This document shows, piece after piece, positions 1 to 12,094 of a DNA stretch of 64,000 nt (positions within the stretch are counted from its first letter, which is position 1; every line of letters begins with the position of its first letter). The stretch comes from Pelargonium tetragonum. Lineage: Eukaryota; Streptophyta; Magnoliopsida; Geraniales; Geraniaceae. The notes beneath the pieces are model-generated. The model made no database searches. It saw only the letters and a list, made by a program, of their open reading frames with translations, and was not told the origin of the DNA. The stretch covers positions 26,029 to 90,028 of the forward strand of contig JAYMTL010000082.1 in the NCBI GenBank assembly GCA_036897445.1, in the 5' to 3' direction. The position numbers and the translations under genes are program-made.

Positions 1-384
1 TCTTGTCTTCCCTATATTTGGTAGCTGTCGTATTGTAGCCTGTACTTCTTAACTGAGATGTTACTCTTTTTATTCCCTAGTAGTTAGTACTAGATAGTCT
101 TAGTTCTTCTAGCTAGTAGGAATTTCCTTTTGTATTTTGTTATTACTGTAGGGAGCATAGAACCTTACTTAATAATAATAGTATATAGAAAAGCGTTGTA
201 CCTGACTGTAGCGCAGCGAAGAGAAGGTATAGTCTTATAGATATCTACTTACGTTATAACCAACATCAAGAAACCGGGCTTTAACTAGACACCAATAAGC
301 TTACTGGAAACTCCTTCTTCTTACTCAACTCTAGGGATTGGAGACAAAGGAACAAGTCAACTTGCCGCCTTACAGCTACCTTAA
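1..384 (+). CDS. Hydrophobic ORF with TAG sense codons, 5' truncated
   Basis: Product not recognised. The frame starting at base 1 runs 127 codons to TAA at 382-384 with no other TAA or TGA, but with five in-frame TAG (22, 85, 91, 238, 286). About seven TAA/TGA would be expected by chance at this composition. Read with TAG as sense, the product has hydrophobic stretches at about residues 1-35 and 40-67, a basic segment near 68-80 containing AQRRE, and a polar C-terminus ending ALQLP. The start lies outside the window. The region is T-rich and lacks the G+C clusters of the surrounding DNA. The tetrapeptide VGSI plus an acidic residue recurs in the ORF at 5395, a hint of kinship only. It could be a decayed gene. 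Coding nature is inferred; family unknown. Confidence 0.5.
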
Positions 385-2337
385 CTTCAAAAAGGCTAAG
401 TGCCAAGGTTTTATCCAGAATAGCTTAAAACAAGGGTTTAGCAGCTATCCAGTAAACTTAAGAGGCTTTGATAGGATATATTTTGTATGCTTTTCATTAT
501 TTACCCTTTCAGAAGCTTGCTTACTTAGAAAATTCCTACCGTCTAGTATTTTTCGATAGATAGGTTTGGGCTTAACGATTCCATTAATAAAGGTATAGGA
601 ATAGTAATAACGATATAAGTAGGGAACTGCATGCAATGAGGTTAGATTCCTAGAAGTGAGCTAGGACAGAACCCTTGGACTCTAAAACTGGCAAAAATTC
701 CCAAGTATTTTAGAAAATCTTAAAAGGTTTGTTATTAATATAGAATTAATGAAACTAAAAAATATAAAGTATAACTGATTTATAAATCAAAGACACACAG
801 CCTAAAGATTCTTGTGTTGGGAAGTCCTTGGCCGAAAAATTAAGTAATTGTTTAAGTTAAGTAATCTGAAAAGAAAATAGTGGCGAATAAAAAAGGGAAT
901 CTTAAATTAAGCCCTTTCTTATAATTGTAGTAAAAGCTAGACTCCCACTTTTGTTTACTCGTGATTTTAATCACGTAGATACAAGGTCTTCATTGATAAC
1001 CCCTCCTATTCCAAGCCTTATTCGAGTATAGTTATAAGTTTTCCAGGGGCTATATCTTAGTACGATGCATTCTCTTTTTCTATTTCTTATACTTATAGTA
1101 GAGACTTCTGAAACTTCCTGTAGAGTAAACAAACTAAAAGAAAAGACCCCGCTTAACGGGGGATGACTTTACCCGGGTTCCTAGCTGCTATACTCTTATA
1201 GGTGCTACCTTCCTTCCTTTAGTACTACTTAATTAAGAAACTCCCTAACACTCCTCTATTATCAGGAGAATATGAAACCGGGAAACAAAAGGAACACAAA
1301 GCAATTCCCTTTAACTTCTAGACGTTAGAGCTCTCTTAGGACTATCTCTCAACCTTACTAAACTAAGTTTGTTTCCCCCTACCGACAAAGCAGAGTACAA
1401 TGGGGGAATATACCTTATACTAACAAATTATCTATTACATATTTATATTAACTATAAAGAACTATAAAGAACTATATAGAATACTAATATCTTACTAAAA
1501 AACTTCCTTACAAAAAGTACAGTGGGTACAATAGCTATCAAAAGTACAGGTTATAAGAAAGCAGGTGTATAGGTATTGTAAAGGTAGAACTATAGCAGCT
1601 AGGAAAGAGGGCTATGAAACCAAAGTAATTTTATGGCACGATATAAACCCTTTGAGCTCTCTTAGCTTCGTAACTGACTTAGAAATTTATAACTTCTTAG
1701 GTGTCCCCCATCTAGAACCCCCAAGTTTTTTGGAATTTGAGCAGGACATGTAAAAACTTACCGAAAAAGGCTTTAGAATTGCTTTTTACAAATTTGTTTT
1801 GAGTACTACCCCTCTTTATTATCTTTATTAGTATTGAATAGAGAATATCCGAAGGTTCAAGCCTTGCCGTCATAGTAAATTGAGTCTAAAAGTCCTATTA
1901 AAGTAACTTTGAGAGCGCAGAGTAAAGAAAATCTTCCTACGAGAAAATACCAAGCATCCAAGTCTCGTTTATTTTCTAGAGTAGCGATCTAGCCAGCCCT
2001 CGTATTCTTGACAATGGGTTTTCAAAGGTATAAGTATTTGCCTCGAGGAATTCGGAAGAATTTATATATAAAGGGGAAATCCTTACTTTCGAAAGGGAAA
2101 AAAGCCCAGTAAACCCAAACAATTAGGACTAAAGGAATTACTTAGAGGATAGTTTACAGTTATTTGGTTTTATGGATAATATGCTACCGTAATTCTAGTT
2201 CACTTTACAAGGTCATTTTTCTTCCTTTTTGTCCCCTCCTATCTAGTATCTTGATATACCCCGGGTGCTTTTTTTTACCTAGTTTCAAATCTTAAATCTA
2301 CGGAAAGTTTTGTAAGCTCCTAGCTTTTGTAACATAA
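385..2337. other. No gene seen
   Basis: Non-coding in appearance, with frequent TAA in all frames. It holds short G+C clusters in A/T flanks, a perfect 5-bp stem CCCCG/CGGGG at 1147-1161, and a tandem ACTATAAAGA repeat at 1451-1480. Confidence 0.5.
1451..1480 (+). repeat. 10-bp tandem repeat
   Basis: The unit ACTATAAAGA occurs twice, followed by a diverged third copy (ACTATATAGA). No function is apparent. Confidence 0.8.
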
Positions 2338-2487
2338 GCAGATACTTTTCTTGATAGTTAGTGCTTTTAGTCTTATAGTCTAGTAACTAGGCACCTTTTC
2401 CTTGTATTAGGGACTCCTCCCGACTCCAAGGTTACCGCTTCCTGTTATCAAACTTAGGTTACTTTTGTTAAAATATTTTTTCGTTAA
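2338..2487 (+). CDS. Small ORF with LDS motif and three TAG
   Basis: Not recognised. The frame is open for 49 codons between TAA 2335-2337 and TAA 2485-2487, with TAG at 2359, 2368 and 2455. The N-terminal part has an FLDS-x-CFLS pattern resembling HTLDS-x-SFLS in the minus ORF at 46755 and HILDSFFF in the piece at 63364, so it may be a fragment of the same family. It is short, a frame of this length is common by chance, and it contains G+C clusters near 2410-2430 that are unlike the better islands. Weak call resting on the shared motif. Confidence 0.25.
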
Positions 2488-5394
2488 CTACATAGTTATT
2501 AGAGCCTGGGAATATAGGGCCGCTTTCGAAAAACGAACTTAGAGATTTAACATAAATTTGAGTATTAATTTATTTAAGGATGCAGGAAACTTGTACACAA
2601 TTCCTATACGGAAATAAAGAAACGGGGTTACTATTAAATAAAATAGGGCTGAGGTAGTACCCTCATTTAATTTAATAGGAGCAGTACCTCAAGTTTGCTG
2701 TAAAAAACGATGTCTTTTAGTTGGTTTGAATACTCTAAAATTAAGGCTTCTTTTATAAGTTCCTCAAGCTATTTAACTGCTTATGCTCTTAAGGTTTTAT
2801 CATAAAAGCAAAACAAAGGAATTAATAAAAGGGTGCAACTATATCTACTGTAAAGTACCCGATAGGAAAAAGAAGTCTAATGCATTCAGGGTTGTTCCAA
2901 AGTAGTTTCCTCTTACATCACTTTTTAGACATTTTACACACGCTGCAGTAAAGCACTTTTTGATATGATTGAGTCCTACATATCTCATAAAAGTATAATA
3001 AGAGGCGTGTCTTGGGGTTTTTTATTAGAGTTTCTACCAAGTAAAAGTCTTGTATTCTCTTACTCTATATTAGAATTACTTTAGAAAGAGGTTTTTTACT
3101 CCAGTCCAGTACTTTACTTCTTACAATATAAGGAACTCCTGCTTGTTTTGTACACCCCTGAAACTCACTTAATAACGGAGTAGAAAGTACAATACAAATT
3201 TCAATCACTTTCTTGTAACCGTCAACGGATAATTTAGAAGAGACTCGAGTATAACTTTAGTACAGACATATACATATAGAGGGGCCCTCGGGAAAACTAT
3301 GAGTGAGTTTAGAATTGGACTGCCTCAATTAGGGTACCCTTCGGTTTTAGTATTTTCTGTAATTACCGATACGTGGTATTATATTCTCGCTTTCTATTTT
3401 CACATAATAAGGGGACACTCGAACTATGCACTATAAAAATAAGGAAGCGAACAAATTTACCCGAGTAAATGTTGAAAGCTTAACACTCAGAATTCTAATT
3501 TTAGAATACTCCTTTTTTATATTTCAAGGAATAACTCGCAGTAAGAAAGAGTAATCCAAAAAATGACGTTAAAGAGATAGCCAATTCAATATGTTCCAAT
3601 TCTGGACTCAAAACCTTTTAATTAATTGGAGACCCTTTCAAAAATGAGGCGAGCCTCCCCGAAACGAGCAAAGTACATACCAACGCAGTCTAACACTAAA
3701 AAAAAGTAGAAGGACCCTGGCAAAGCCTAAAGGAGTCTATTTCTGACACTTTTATTCTCGATTTTTATGACTATACTGGGAATGCAATTTAATCTCATAG
3801 TGAACAATCTTTTAAAAGTAACTTCATAATAGAAAGGACTTCATCATATTTATGTTTGCTTGATCTAACCCTGAGTTAAAATATAACTAATATAGAGTGC
3901 ATCCAAGGTTCCCTTTTTATATTCTCTAGATGGAATACTCCTGCCTTGCTTGTGTTACAGATATATAAAGGGTTGGTCATAAGTCTTTTTGGTATTAAAA
4001 TTGGCTAAATATTACTAACAGGGTACTTGTTCTACAAATGCTGTGAAAAAGAAACAAACCTTTCCTGTTTTTAAATTGAAATTTAGGCGGAAATTCCTGC
4101 TAGTTTTTGTATCCTGGGCCCTAGGCTTTCTGTTGTTCTGGTCTTCTCAAATCTCAAACCGGGTATCTCGGCTTAGTTTTCCTTTAATTAGGGATCATCA
4201 TTAAAGTTTATTTAGGATTGTACTCTTTCAGAAGAAAATTTTCCCTTAAAAAGGAGTTGTCTTTAATGAAGCTTCTCCGAGATAGTGCAGTAGTCTAGAA
4301 GCCTTGAATTTGTCAAAAAAAGGTATGGGTGACTCTAAACTAAGAAGTTATTCCGTTGGCATTGGTTTATATTAGGACTTACACGCTTTTCTTTTAAGGA
4401 GTATACTTTCTTTTTAGAGCTTAGCCTTTTATTTCATATTCTATTTTGATATACTTCCCGGGCATCTTCATGCGTTTATTAATTTTGTTATATACTGTGT
4501 GCCTTGTGGTAATTTACCAAAAGCCCTTAGACAGACTTAGAGCTTCCCCGAACCTTATTACTAGAAAAGTCTGTTTTAGGTAAAAGGGCAACCTATTTCA
4601 AGTGCATTTTTTATTCTTTATATTAGCCCTAAACACTTTTAGACAGAGTAAAAACTCCCGCCGAGCTCAGAGAGAGACAGTTACGAATCTTTGAAACTTT
4701 TTTGACCGAGATTTCCTTGTTCTTGAGTAAAGAAACTTCCAAGCAGCTATACTATATTAACCTTTGCAAAAAGCTCTCTATCTAAAAGAATATCATATTT
4801 TGTTAATAAAGAGGTTCCATAATACATAAAGAATCCTATTATTCTATATTCTACTATGTTGGTTCGGGTGGTGATAAAAAAGGGTACGTAATTTCAAAGA
4901 GCTAATAAAATAAGCTAAGTACCTAATCTTGAGATTTTAAAATAGAGTGTTCTGATTACCTTTATATAAAGCGGCCCCCTAAAGAAATACTCTAAGTTTC
5001 CCGTATAATATATAATGAAACTTATAGCTGCCAAGCACAGGAAAAGCCCGATAAAAGGACTTATCTATCAAGTGTTGAGACTTATAATAATAGCAGAGGT
5101 TAAGCAAAAGAATTCATAGGTATAGTAAGAATTCAAAGCTATTTTCTTATCAATTAGTACTTACTTTACAAATCCTTTACTTTTTAGAAATTTTTTACAG
5201 GTAAAGGTAGGCAATTCCCAGTAAGAAACGCGCAGCTTATAAAAGAATATTTCATTTCAAATACACACTAGATCCTAGAAATCCCAAACCACAGGGCCTA
5301 AGAGAGAGGTAAGCATTAACTTAACTGCAATCTAAACGCTTTCTGAGCCCAAAAAGTCTTCCTTATTAAAGGTTTTCTAATCAGGAAATACTAA
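2488..5394. other. No gene seen
   Basis: Even-textured A+T-rich DNA with G+C clusters. No tRNA, long repeat or convincing coding frame was noticed. Confidence 0.45.
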
Positions 5395-5796
5395 TTAATC
5401 TTTCTTCGGGTGCTCTCTTTACTAAGTATTGCCTTAGATTTGTTTTATACTTGTTAGAAGAGTTTTAGTATTTATTAGGAATATAAGCAGGATAAGGAAG
5501 AAAAGGGGCTATAGAGGGACTCTTCTTGTTGCTAGATTGCTTTACTGTAGCTGTCTTATTTAGGGGGTTCGTTCTTGTAGCTAATTAATTTACTGTGTTA
5601 CTGTTTGTACTTATTGTAGTTATATTAGTATTCTATCTGTTAGTGTTAGTTACTTGATCTATATGTATTAATTCTATAGTTATTATATGTATTCTATTGT
5701 TTTGGGTAGATAGTCTTGCAGGTTGGTAGTATAGATAAATAGGTTATAGTCTTACCTCAGGCTCTCTGCAGTTACTATTGGATAGGGAGGATATAA
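5395..5796 (+). CDS. TAG-rich membrane-protein ORF
   Basis: The strongest coding island. Between TAA 5392-5394 and TAA 5794-5796 the frame has 133 codons with 13 TAG and no TAA or TGA; chance would give about 2-3 TAG and 7 TAA/TGA. TAG lies next to L, I, C, Y and V codons in long hydrophobic runs, as expected of a hydrophobic residue such as leucine. Predicted layout: hydrophobic N-terminus with LSLLSIALD, a charged stretch of about 11 residues around EYKQDKEEKG at about 27-37, then several membrane segments, then VGSID near residue 115 and a short C-terminus. No ATG lies near the frame start, so the start is unknown. A 26-bp hairpin begins 20 bases after the stop. The protein is not recognised. 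Confidence 0.6.
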
Positions 5797-5815
5797 ACTT
5801 AATAGGGTAGAGGAG

Positions 5816-5882
5816 TGTCTTTGTTAATCCACTATGTATAAAAAGCCGGCAATTTCTTATACATAGTAGATTAACAAGGACA
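5816..5882 (+). terminator. 26-bp hairpin after the TAG-rich ORF
   Basis: Arms 5816-5841 and 5857-5882 pair over 26 positions with two mismatches. The 15-nt loop contains GCCGGC. No T-run follows, so it is more like an RNA 3'-end or processing/stability hairpin than an intrinsic terminator. A stem this long is far beyond chance in 64 kb. It lies 20 bp past the TAA of the ORF at 5395. It could also be a mobile palindrome. Confidence 0.6.
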
Positions 5883-5899
5883 AGTTTCTCCGTTTGACT

Positions 5900-5941
5900 A
5901 CCCCGCAAAAAGAGTTCAGTCTGCCTTTTAATGGGCGGGGT
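5900..5941. repeat. G+C hairpin ACCCCGC/GCGGGGT
   Basis: Seven-bp perfect arms at 5900-5906 and 5935-5941, immediately downstream of the 26-bp hairpin. Similar small CCCC/GGGG stems occur at 1147 and 35621, suggesting a dispersed hairpin class. Confidence 0.5.
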
Positions 5942-7390
5942 CCCGTATAAGGATACTTTAGATATCTCTTTTCAAAAGGAATTGACAAGAGTAAAGTGAG
6001 TGGTTTACCTAATTACTTAATTTTGTACTCCGTAACTTGATATCAAAAAGGAATCCCAGCTTAAATCTCAGTCACACAGACATGGAAAAGCAACAAGGAA
6101 TCCCAGCTTAAATCTCAGTCACACAGACATGGAAAAGCAACAAAGCTCCACTATTATAAATTAGAAAGTATACCCTTGGGAGTCCGGCGGGACTTCGCAC
6201 TCTAACATATTCCGGATATTTGTTTTTACTGTTATTTGTAAACCTGCTTTTTATATACCCCCATAAAGACGCTTACCAAAACCTTAATTTTTAAAGGAAT
6301 AGATTTTTACAATCGGTTTTGCCCGTGATTGTAAGTACTAGACTTTTATATTTCAAATGTTTAAATAAAAGAATACTTGTGTAATAGAGTAATTAGCAGA
6401 TATATAGGAAGACTATCTCGAATTGTTGAAAATATAGAAAATATGTAAGAATAGTTGCTTTGAGAAGCGCGGGGTTCATTATTAAAATCATCCTCTTTTT
6501 TTGTAGTAAACCTTCTCGGCAGGAATCTCCGCCTAAAACGGCTAAAATACACCCCTTTTTTTACCTCTCTAGGACCCGGAATTAATAATACAATTACAAG
6601 ACTTTAGCTACCCCCTCTGAAATAGGAGAACCCAGTATTATATCAGTACTTAGTAAGTAGTGTCAAACCTATCGGGATTCTCGCTAAATTTATTAGAACT
6701 TTTTTTATATCTATGTAATTTTTCTTCATTTTAACTGAAATTGAGCTTTTGCTTAGACGGATTCCTTTTTCATTCGAATAAATTGTACAGGAAAGCTTTG
6801 TGATATTAAATAAGGTATGACAACAGGGTAGGTGCAACTTATGAGGATTTGCAGATCTATACAAAATTTTTTGTCAATTTACTTATTAAAAAGATCATAC
6901 AAAGATAAGAAATTTCCTTTTTTAAATTTAAAAGAGATTCCTTATAGAAAAAGAAAATTATATAGAATGCCTTAAATTAGCACGAGACTGTTCCTAACTA
7001 GGTTATATAGAACTAACCCCACGACTCCTAAACTTTTCTTTCAAGGCACCGTCCAAAATATGTCGTAACTTATTATAAGGTATTGCTTTTGCTACTCTCT
7101 CTCTGGTAAGGAAAGTGCTTTACTATTTAAACATGACTTGAATGAAATGAATATTGTAGTTTATTTTTATAAAAGGTTCCTTAGTCTGGGCCTATAAAAA
7201 AGGGTTGCTATACCTAATTAGCGTAGAAGCTCGCCTTTTTGTTACAACTTAGAATAAAGAGACTTGCCTTGGCCTCAGAATGCAAAACAAAAAATACAGT
7301 AACTATAAGACCTACTTACAAGATTCTTGCGATAAAGATAATTAGAAATTTCTTCTATCTTTGTTTTTACACTACAAAAAACCTTGTTGA
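5942..7390. other. No gene seen apart from a tandem repeat
   Basis: Contains the 47-bp tandem duplication at 6050. Standard-code frames of up to 75 codons here have no supporting features. Confidence 0.4.
6050..6143 (+). repeat. 47-bp perfect tandem duplication
   Basis: Two identical 47-bp units, 6050-6096 and 6097-6143, each starting GGAATCCCAGC. Perfect identity indicates a recent slippage or recombination event. No coding frame is associated. Confidence 0.95.
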
Positions 7391-7651
7391 TCAGGATTGC
7401 CTAAATTTAAGGTCGAAGCTCCTAGCTATATCCAACTTTTACCAGCAAACCTTACCTCCTTTTTGAGAATAAGGGTAGCCCGCATTAGACTCGGTTAGTT
7501 ATACCTACTTTATTTTACTCTAATAGCAGTGCTCAAACCCTAGCTTAGATTTAGGCTTTTAACTAGCATAGTCATGTATTTCCGTAGATACCTTCTTGTT
7601 TTTGATAGAATACTCTACAGAAAAAGTTACTTTTATGTCTTATTTTTATAA
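7391..7651 (+). CDS. Basic hydrophobic ORF, TAG-containing
   Basis: Not recognised. The frame is open for 86 codons between TGA 7388-7390 and TAA 7649-7651, with two TAG. The product has a polar first third, then an R/L-rich block (RIRVARIRLG), a membrane-like stretch, and a basic tail. The arrangement R-x-R-L-G followed by hydrophobics and L-R resembles the piece at 31280-31435. Frames of this length occur by chance here, so confidence is low. Confidence 0.25.
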
Positions 7652-9251
7652 TATTCTATTTAGATTAGATCCTAAGTCTTTCTATTTTGCCCAGAGCTAT
7701 TTGGAATTAATTTGTCAGAATCCGGGTAGGAGCCCCATTTTATTCTCGAGCAGGTAGCCGTACAAAAAGGAGCTTTATAGCTTGCAATTCTTATTACTCC
7801 CCTAGCTCAACGCCTTTTTAAGTCATACTCTTTTCCCAGAGTCACAGAGATACCCCAAAGAGCAGAAAAACCTTCAAGGATCTCTATAACGAATTCCTTT
7901 TGTTATAGAGGGGTTCTTTGATTATAAGGCTCCCCGCAAATCTCTCCTATTTTTTCTAAGTAGTTAGCTTTTCGGGTTCTTTATCCGGGTTAACAAAGAG
8001 GCAATTTCCCAGGGTAAGAGGCTAGTACAATCTTTTAAATTTTCAGGCAAGTTTTATAAGAGGGGCCTAACAAAAAACAAAATTTCGATTAAAAGATCGA
8101 TAAAGGAACCTGGGTTTTAATGGAATAAGTTAGACTTTATTTGCACATTCCAGCAGTCACAACAGCTATAAAAGTAAAGTAAAGGCCGCGGGAGAACTAA
8201 GAGTTCTTTTTAAATAAGTAAGAAAGCTAATAATAAGTGTTACACAAAGTTTAAGTAGGAGCAAGCTTTTAAGGACCTTTTTTTAATACATATCAAGATA
8301 GTTATGAGCAGAAATTTCAACATTAAGTAAGAGACAATAAATCCAGTATTAAGTACCAAACAAAAGAGGAAAAGCTTATAGCTGTTAATTTGGCAAGGGG
8401 CTCTTTTCTCAATTTTACTTTGATATAGACTCGAATTTGCGTCAAAATTTAAATAACATTTCAGGGTATGAGTATACAAATAGTCCAGGAATCCTCTGGA
8501 ACTCGTTTTAGACTGTACAGGATTTCTATAAGAACGTTTTAGGGGATCTGCTTTAGTTTTTATGAGCTAACCCTTTAGGGGGATCCTGGAGAATAAAAGG
8601 ATATAAGTACTACTTGCAGGCACCAAAATGATACTACTTTGTAAGAGTAAATAAAATACTCTGAGCTTATACTATACATACTTTCAAACAGGGTGATTAA
8701 AAGTCTAGAATTATAACAAAGCTGTCATTTTCATAGCCATAGAGTCCGGTATTTTTATCCTGTATATAAGGGCTTATTTTAATGTCACACTATATCCTCA
8801 CTAAAGGTAGAAGATAGGTCTAGGCTCTTGAAGGCAGTCTCTCTTTTCAACTCTTCTAAACTATAAAATTAGCAACGTAGTCTATTTGGGTGGCAGTGGT
8901 GCAAATCGACTTAGATTCTGAAAAAAAGGGATTAGCGAGTGCGTAAAAATAGACCTGTTTTCGCATCTATTCAGCCAACCGAAAGGAAAAGCTTTCCGGC
9001 TCTTATAAAAAAAGCAGCTTTTTTTGTTTCCTTTTTTAATCCGTATAGTATATTTAGTTTGCTTCTTTTGCGAGTTTTAAATCTTAGTTATTCTGTACCC
9101 AAATTTATATTTACCCGCTAAGAGTAAACAAACTATCCATCAGCTGGAGAACTTAAAACTTTCAGGGTAAAGGAGTAATCTCGCTCGCCGGGAACTACTC
9201 CTTACAGCGATTAATAGGGAATACAGGTCATTTCTAAAGTCATAAAAACTC
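7652..9251. other. No gene seen
   Basis: A+T-rich with scattered G+C clusters and the small hairpin at 7882. Frames of 60-79 codons are present but have no supporting evidence. Confidence 0.4.
7882..7910. repeat. 9-bp hairpin
   Basis: CTCTATAAC (7882-7890) pairs perfectly with GTTATAGAG (7902-7910) around an 11-nt loop. Function unknown; chance is possible. Confidence 0.4.
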
Positions 9252-9437
9252 TTAGGAAAGACTCTTTAACCTCATACCTATTAACTAGTATATACCTAAG
9301 ACTATTATAACTACCTACATCTCCTATCTATTCCTATAATTGACTTTATGACAAAGAAGTCCTATACTAACAGAGTCAAGACCCTGAATGAGGGAAAGAA
9401 ACTACACAAAAAGAAAAGCTAGCCAACAATTCTTCGT
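9252..9437 (-). CDS. Small two-segment membrane ORF, four TAG
   Basis: Not recognised. On the minus strand the frame is open for 61 codons from TGA (9438-9440) to TAA (9252-9254), with four TAG and no other stop. Predicted layout: a hydrophobic segment (LAFLFV then FLSLI), then GLDSVSIGLL, a basic link (HKVNYRNR), a second hydrophobic segment (VVIIVLGIY) and a basic tail. The LDS motif after a first segment recalls the ORFs at 2338 and 46755. TAG falls in hydrophobic contexts. No clear start codon. The plus strand here is A/C-rich, matching the pyrimidine bias of other islands. Confidence 0.38.
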
Positions 9438-12094
9438 TCATGAGAGCTTAAACGAGAGTGAGGCATTTTATGAAAAAGCGTCTTTTGGAGACCTCTTTCT
9501 GATACATTTCAATACCTAAAAGCAGAAAAGGAAATTTTCACAAAAGTCGGGGGGGAACTCTTTCACTTAGTTCAGAGAGCAATTGAAGCTTTAGGTATTA
9601 GCTACAAGTAAATCGGGGCTGGGTAAAGAGCACTTCCTTTAAGTTACTTCGTATTCGCGCGCGAGGGTTGAGAACTTCTTTTTTGTTAGTTTAGTAAAAG
9701 TTCTAAGGGATTCCGTTTAGGGGAGTCCTCTGGTTTCTATGTCACTAAAGTATTGAATACATAAGAGTTTTCAAGAGAGTTCCTTTTCGGAAGGTATCTC
9801 TGCTAAGTAAGAAAAGGCCTAGCTTCAGGTCTTGGTATTCCAGTATTAAGTTAAGTTCTCATGTTCCTTTGTTTATGTAATGATGGGAGTTCTACACAGG
9901 TCGTTAGAGGGTTTTCCAAGTACGACAAGTTTTGACTAATCCGTCCCATATAACTATATAAAAGGGTTAAACCTGACAAAACAGGGATCTCAAAGAGTAC
10001 TCCTTTTATTTTATAATGTAGGGCTTAAAGAATTACTAAAAATTTTTAGATTTCGCCCCTTTCTTCCTTAGCTAAGCATACTCTAGAACTTTATATACGG
10101 AAATCGAGATAGTTAAGCAATTAAAGTCTCTAGTATTAACATAACAGAAAGTGCAATTCAATTTTGCGCATTGCTTTTCGTTGAGTATATTTTGTTATTA
10201 ACTTAAGTCCTCACAGTGCTCTTAGAATAAATTCCGCTTTATTGACCAAATAAGGGCAATCCGGAACCTTAGCATTTGTATAATTTTTTTGGTGCGTACT
10301 ATTACTCGGACTGGGCAGATAAGGAAAGACAGGAAAGTGGAGACAATTTGGGACCGATACTAGACTAGTTAATGCCAATAAAAAGTTATAGATCCTTTCT
10401 TCCGTATGAAGTTATCAACGTAGAGTAGGAGGAAAAATAAGGTACCCAGGATATTAAGTAAAGGTGTTCGTCTAATTAAGGTAATAATAAGGATAGATAT
10501 TCCTGCTCTATTAAAAATAAGCAGCTTTAGGTTTCAGCTATAAGAAAAGTTTGATTTTTTATATAAGCATACACTGACCTAATAGGGTGAGTCTCCTGGG
10601 TGGCACAGAGCTACTCGCTTCTTTACTGGATCTGGCAATACCTGAAATTCCAAGCATTGTAAATGAGGATCCCTCTTACCACTCCCCGCTCTAGCTCTAG
10701 GAAAAGAACTTTAATAATTATTAATTCCTGTGATAATATACTAACTTACCCTTTTCCGAAACCCGTTAGTTAAAGTTTACTTTTTTACTATCCGCAATTA
10801 ATGCTGAAGTAAGCCCCCTTTTGTCCTTATACTATATAGGCGATTATAATATCTTCAAATAGGGAGAACCCCGTCTAGAAATAATAAGTAAAGGGACTTT
10901 AGTCTCTAAAAGTTTTAACAAATGAGGAAGTGGAATGCTTTAATTTAGGGCGTCTCAACCTACATCTGAAATCAAATAAGAGTATCCACTCTTGTAACTT
11001 GTAAAAAAAAGGGGGGTTAAATGTATATAGTAATGCGCAATTTCATTTCACTCTAAGCTGAATCATGTCCCTTATATTTCCTTACACATAAGCACTTACT
11101 TTATTAGCTACGATGCTTTTGGAAGTAGTCCTAACTCAGGAATCCCTTACTCTTTTCAAATAAAAGTCTTGGAATTCCCGCTATGTTAAGGCTTCCTTTT
11201 TTTCCGACAAGTAAAGTCAGTAGTCCTAATAGAGGATTAACCTCTAAGGGGTAGGGTTTAGAGGGCCTAAAGTATAGAATAAACTCTTGTTTTAAAAAGT
11301 ATACTTAGTAAGGAAGTGCCCAGTTCGTAGCATAACACCCACCAAGGCAGGACAAAGAAGCTCCTCAAAATAGACTTTAAATACCCGTGAAAAAGTCCTT
11401 TTTTAAGGATAGAATACCCGTAAATAAAGACTATAACCTTCTGAACTTAGGATTGCTTAATACCTATCACTTGTAAGTTTCTTGTTACGGAGAACCCCCA
11501 GGCTAGTGACTAGAATAGGCAAAGGTATAAGAAGATCAGTTGATATCAAATCAATAAAAAGGCATAAAGATCTAAGACTAAAAGTATCCTGTAACGAGTC
11601 TTTTTCAGGTATTTTGATTGGGGACAATAGAGAGAGTTAGGACTGAAATTCTTATTTATCTAAAACCGGACTCAAAGAAGCTTTTTGAACCTAGTATTAG
11701 AGCAAGCTGCTTCTTAAGCAATTCCGCGAATAAGAGGAGGGACACTGCGAGAACTTCTACCGATAAGTAGGATATCCCTCTCTTTTTTTGTAATGGTATG
11801 CCCCGTAACCTTATAACTTGGTCGAATCCTTTCAGAAGTTTGATCTTAATGCCTTAGGAATACCAAGATCTACTCCCTAAGAAAGTTACCTTACAAACTA
11901 GAAGAGATCTATGTAATGGGATTCCCTAAGGGTTTTTCATTAACTTTTATTGCTTAGAGGTATGGGAAAACACTAACAAGAAAAAGGTAATGTAATTAAG
12001 CAAGCTTACCTCTTGCTCTATGCTTTTATCGTTATAAGAGGAATAAGCTCTTTAAGTATATATATATAATGGGTACATCCTTTTTACCGACTGA
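9438..12094. other. No gene seen
   Basis: Non-coding in appearance, with G+C clusters and short homopolymers. No tRNA or repeat of note. Confidence 0.4.

Noticed and set aside
5395-5796. Resemblance of an alternative frame to NADH dehydrogenase subunit 5
   Set aside because: That frame needs several TAA read as sense; the TAG-only frame is far cleaner.
5974-5984. AAGGAATTGAC, like a 16S rRNA universal site
   Set aside because: Only an 11-mer plus GTGGTTTA at the wrong distance; no surrounding rRNA.
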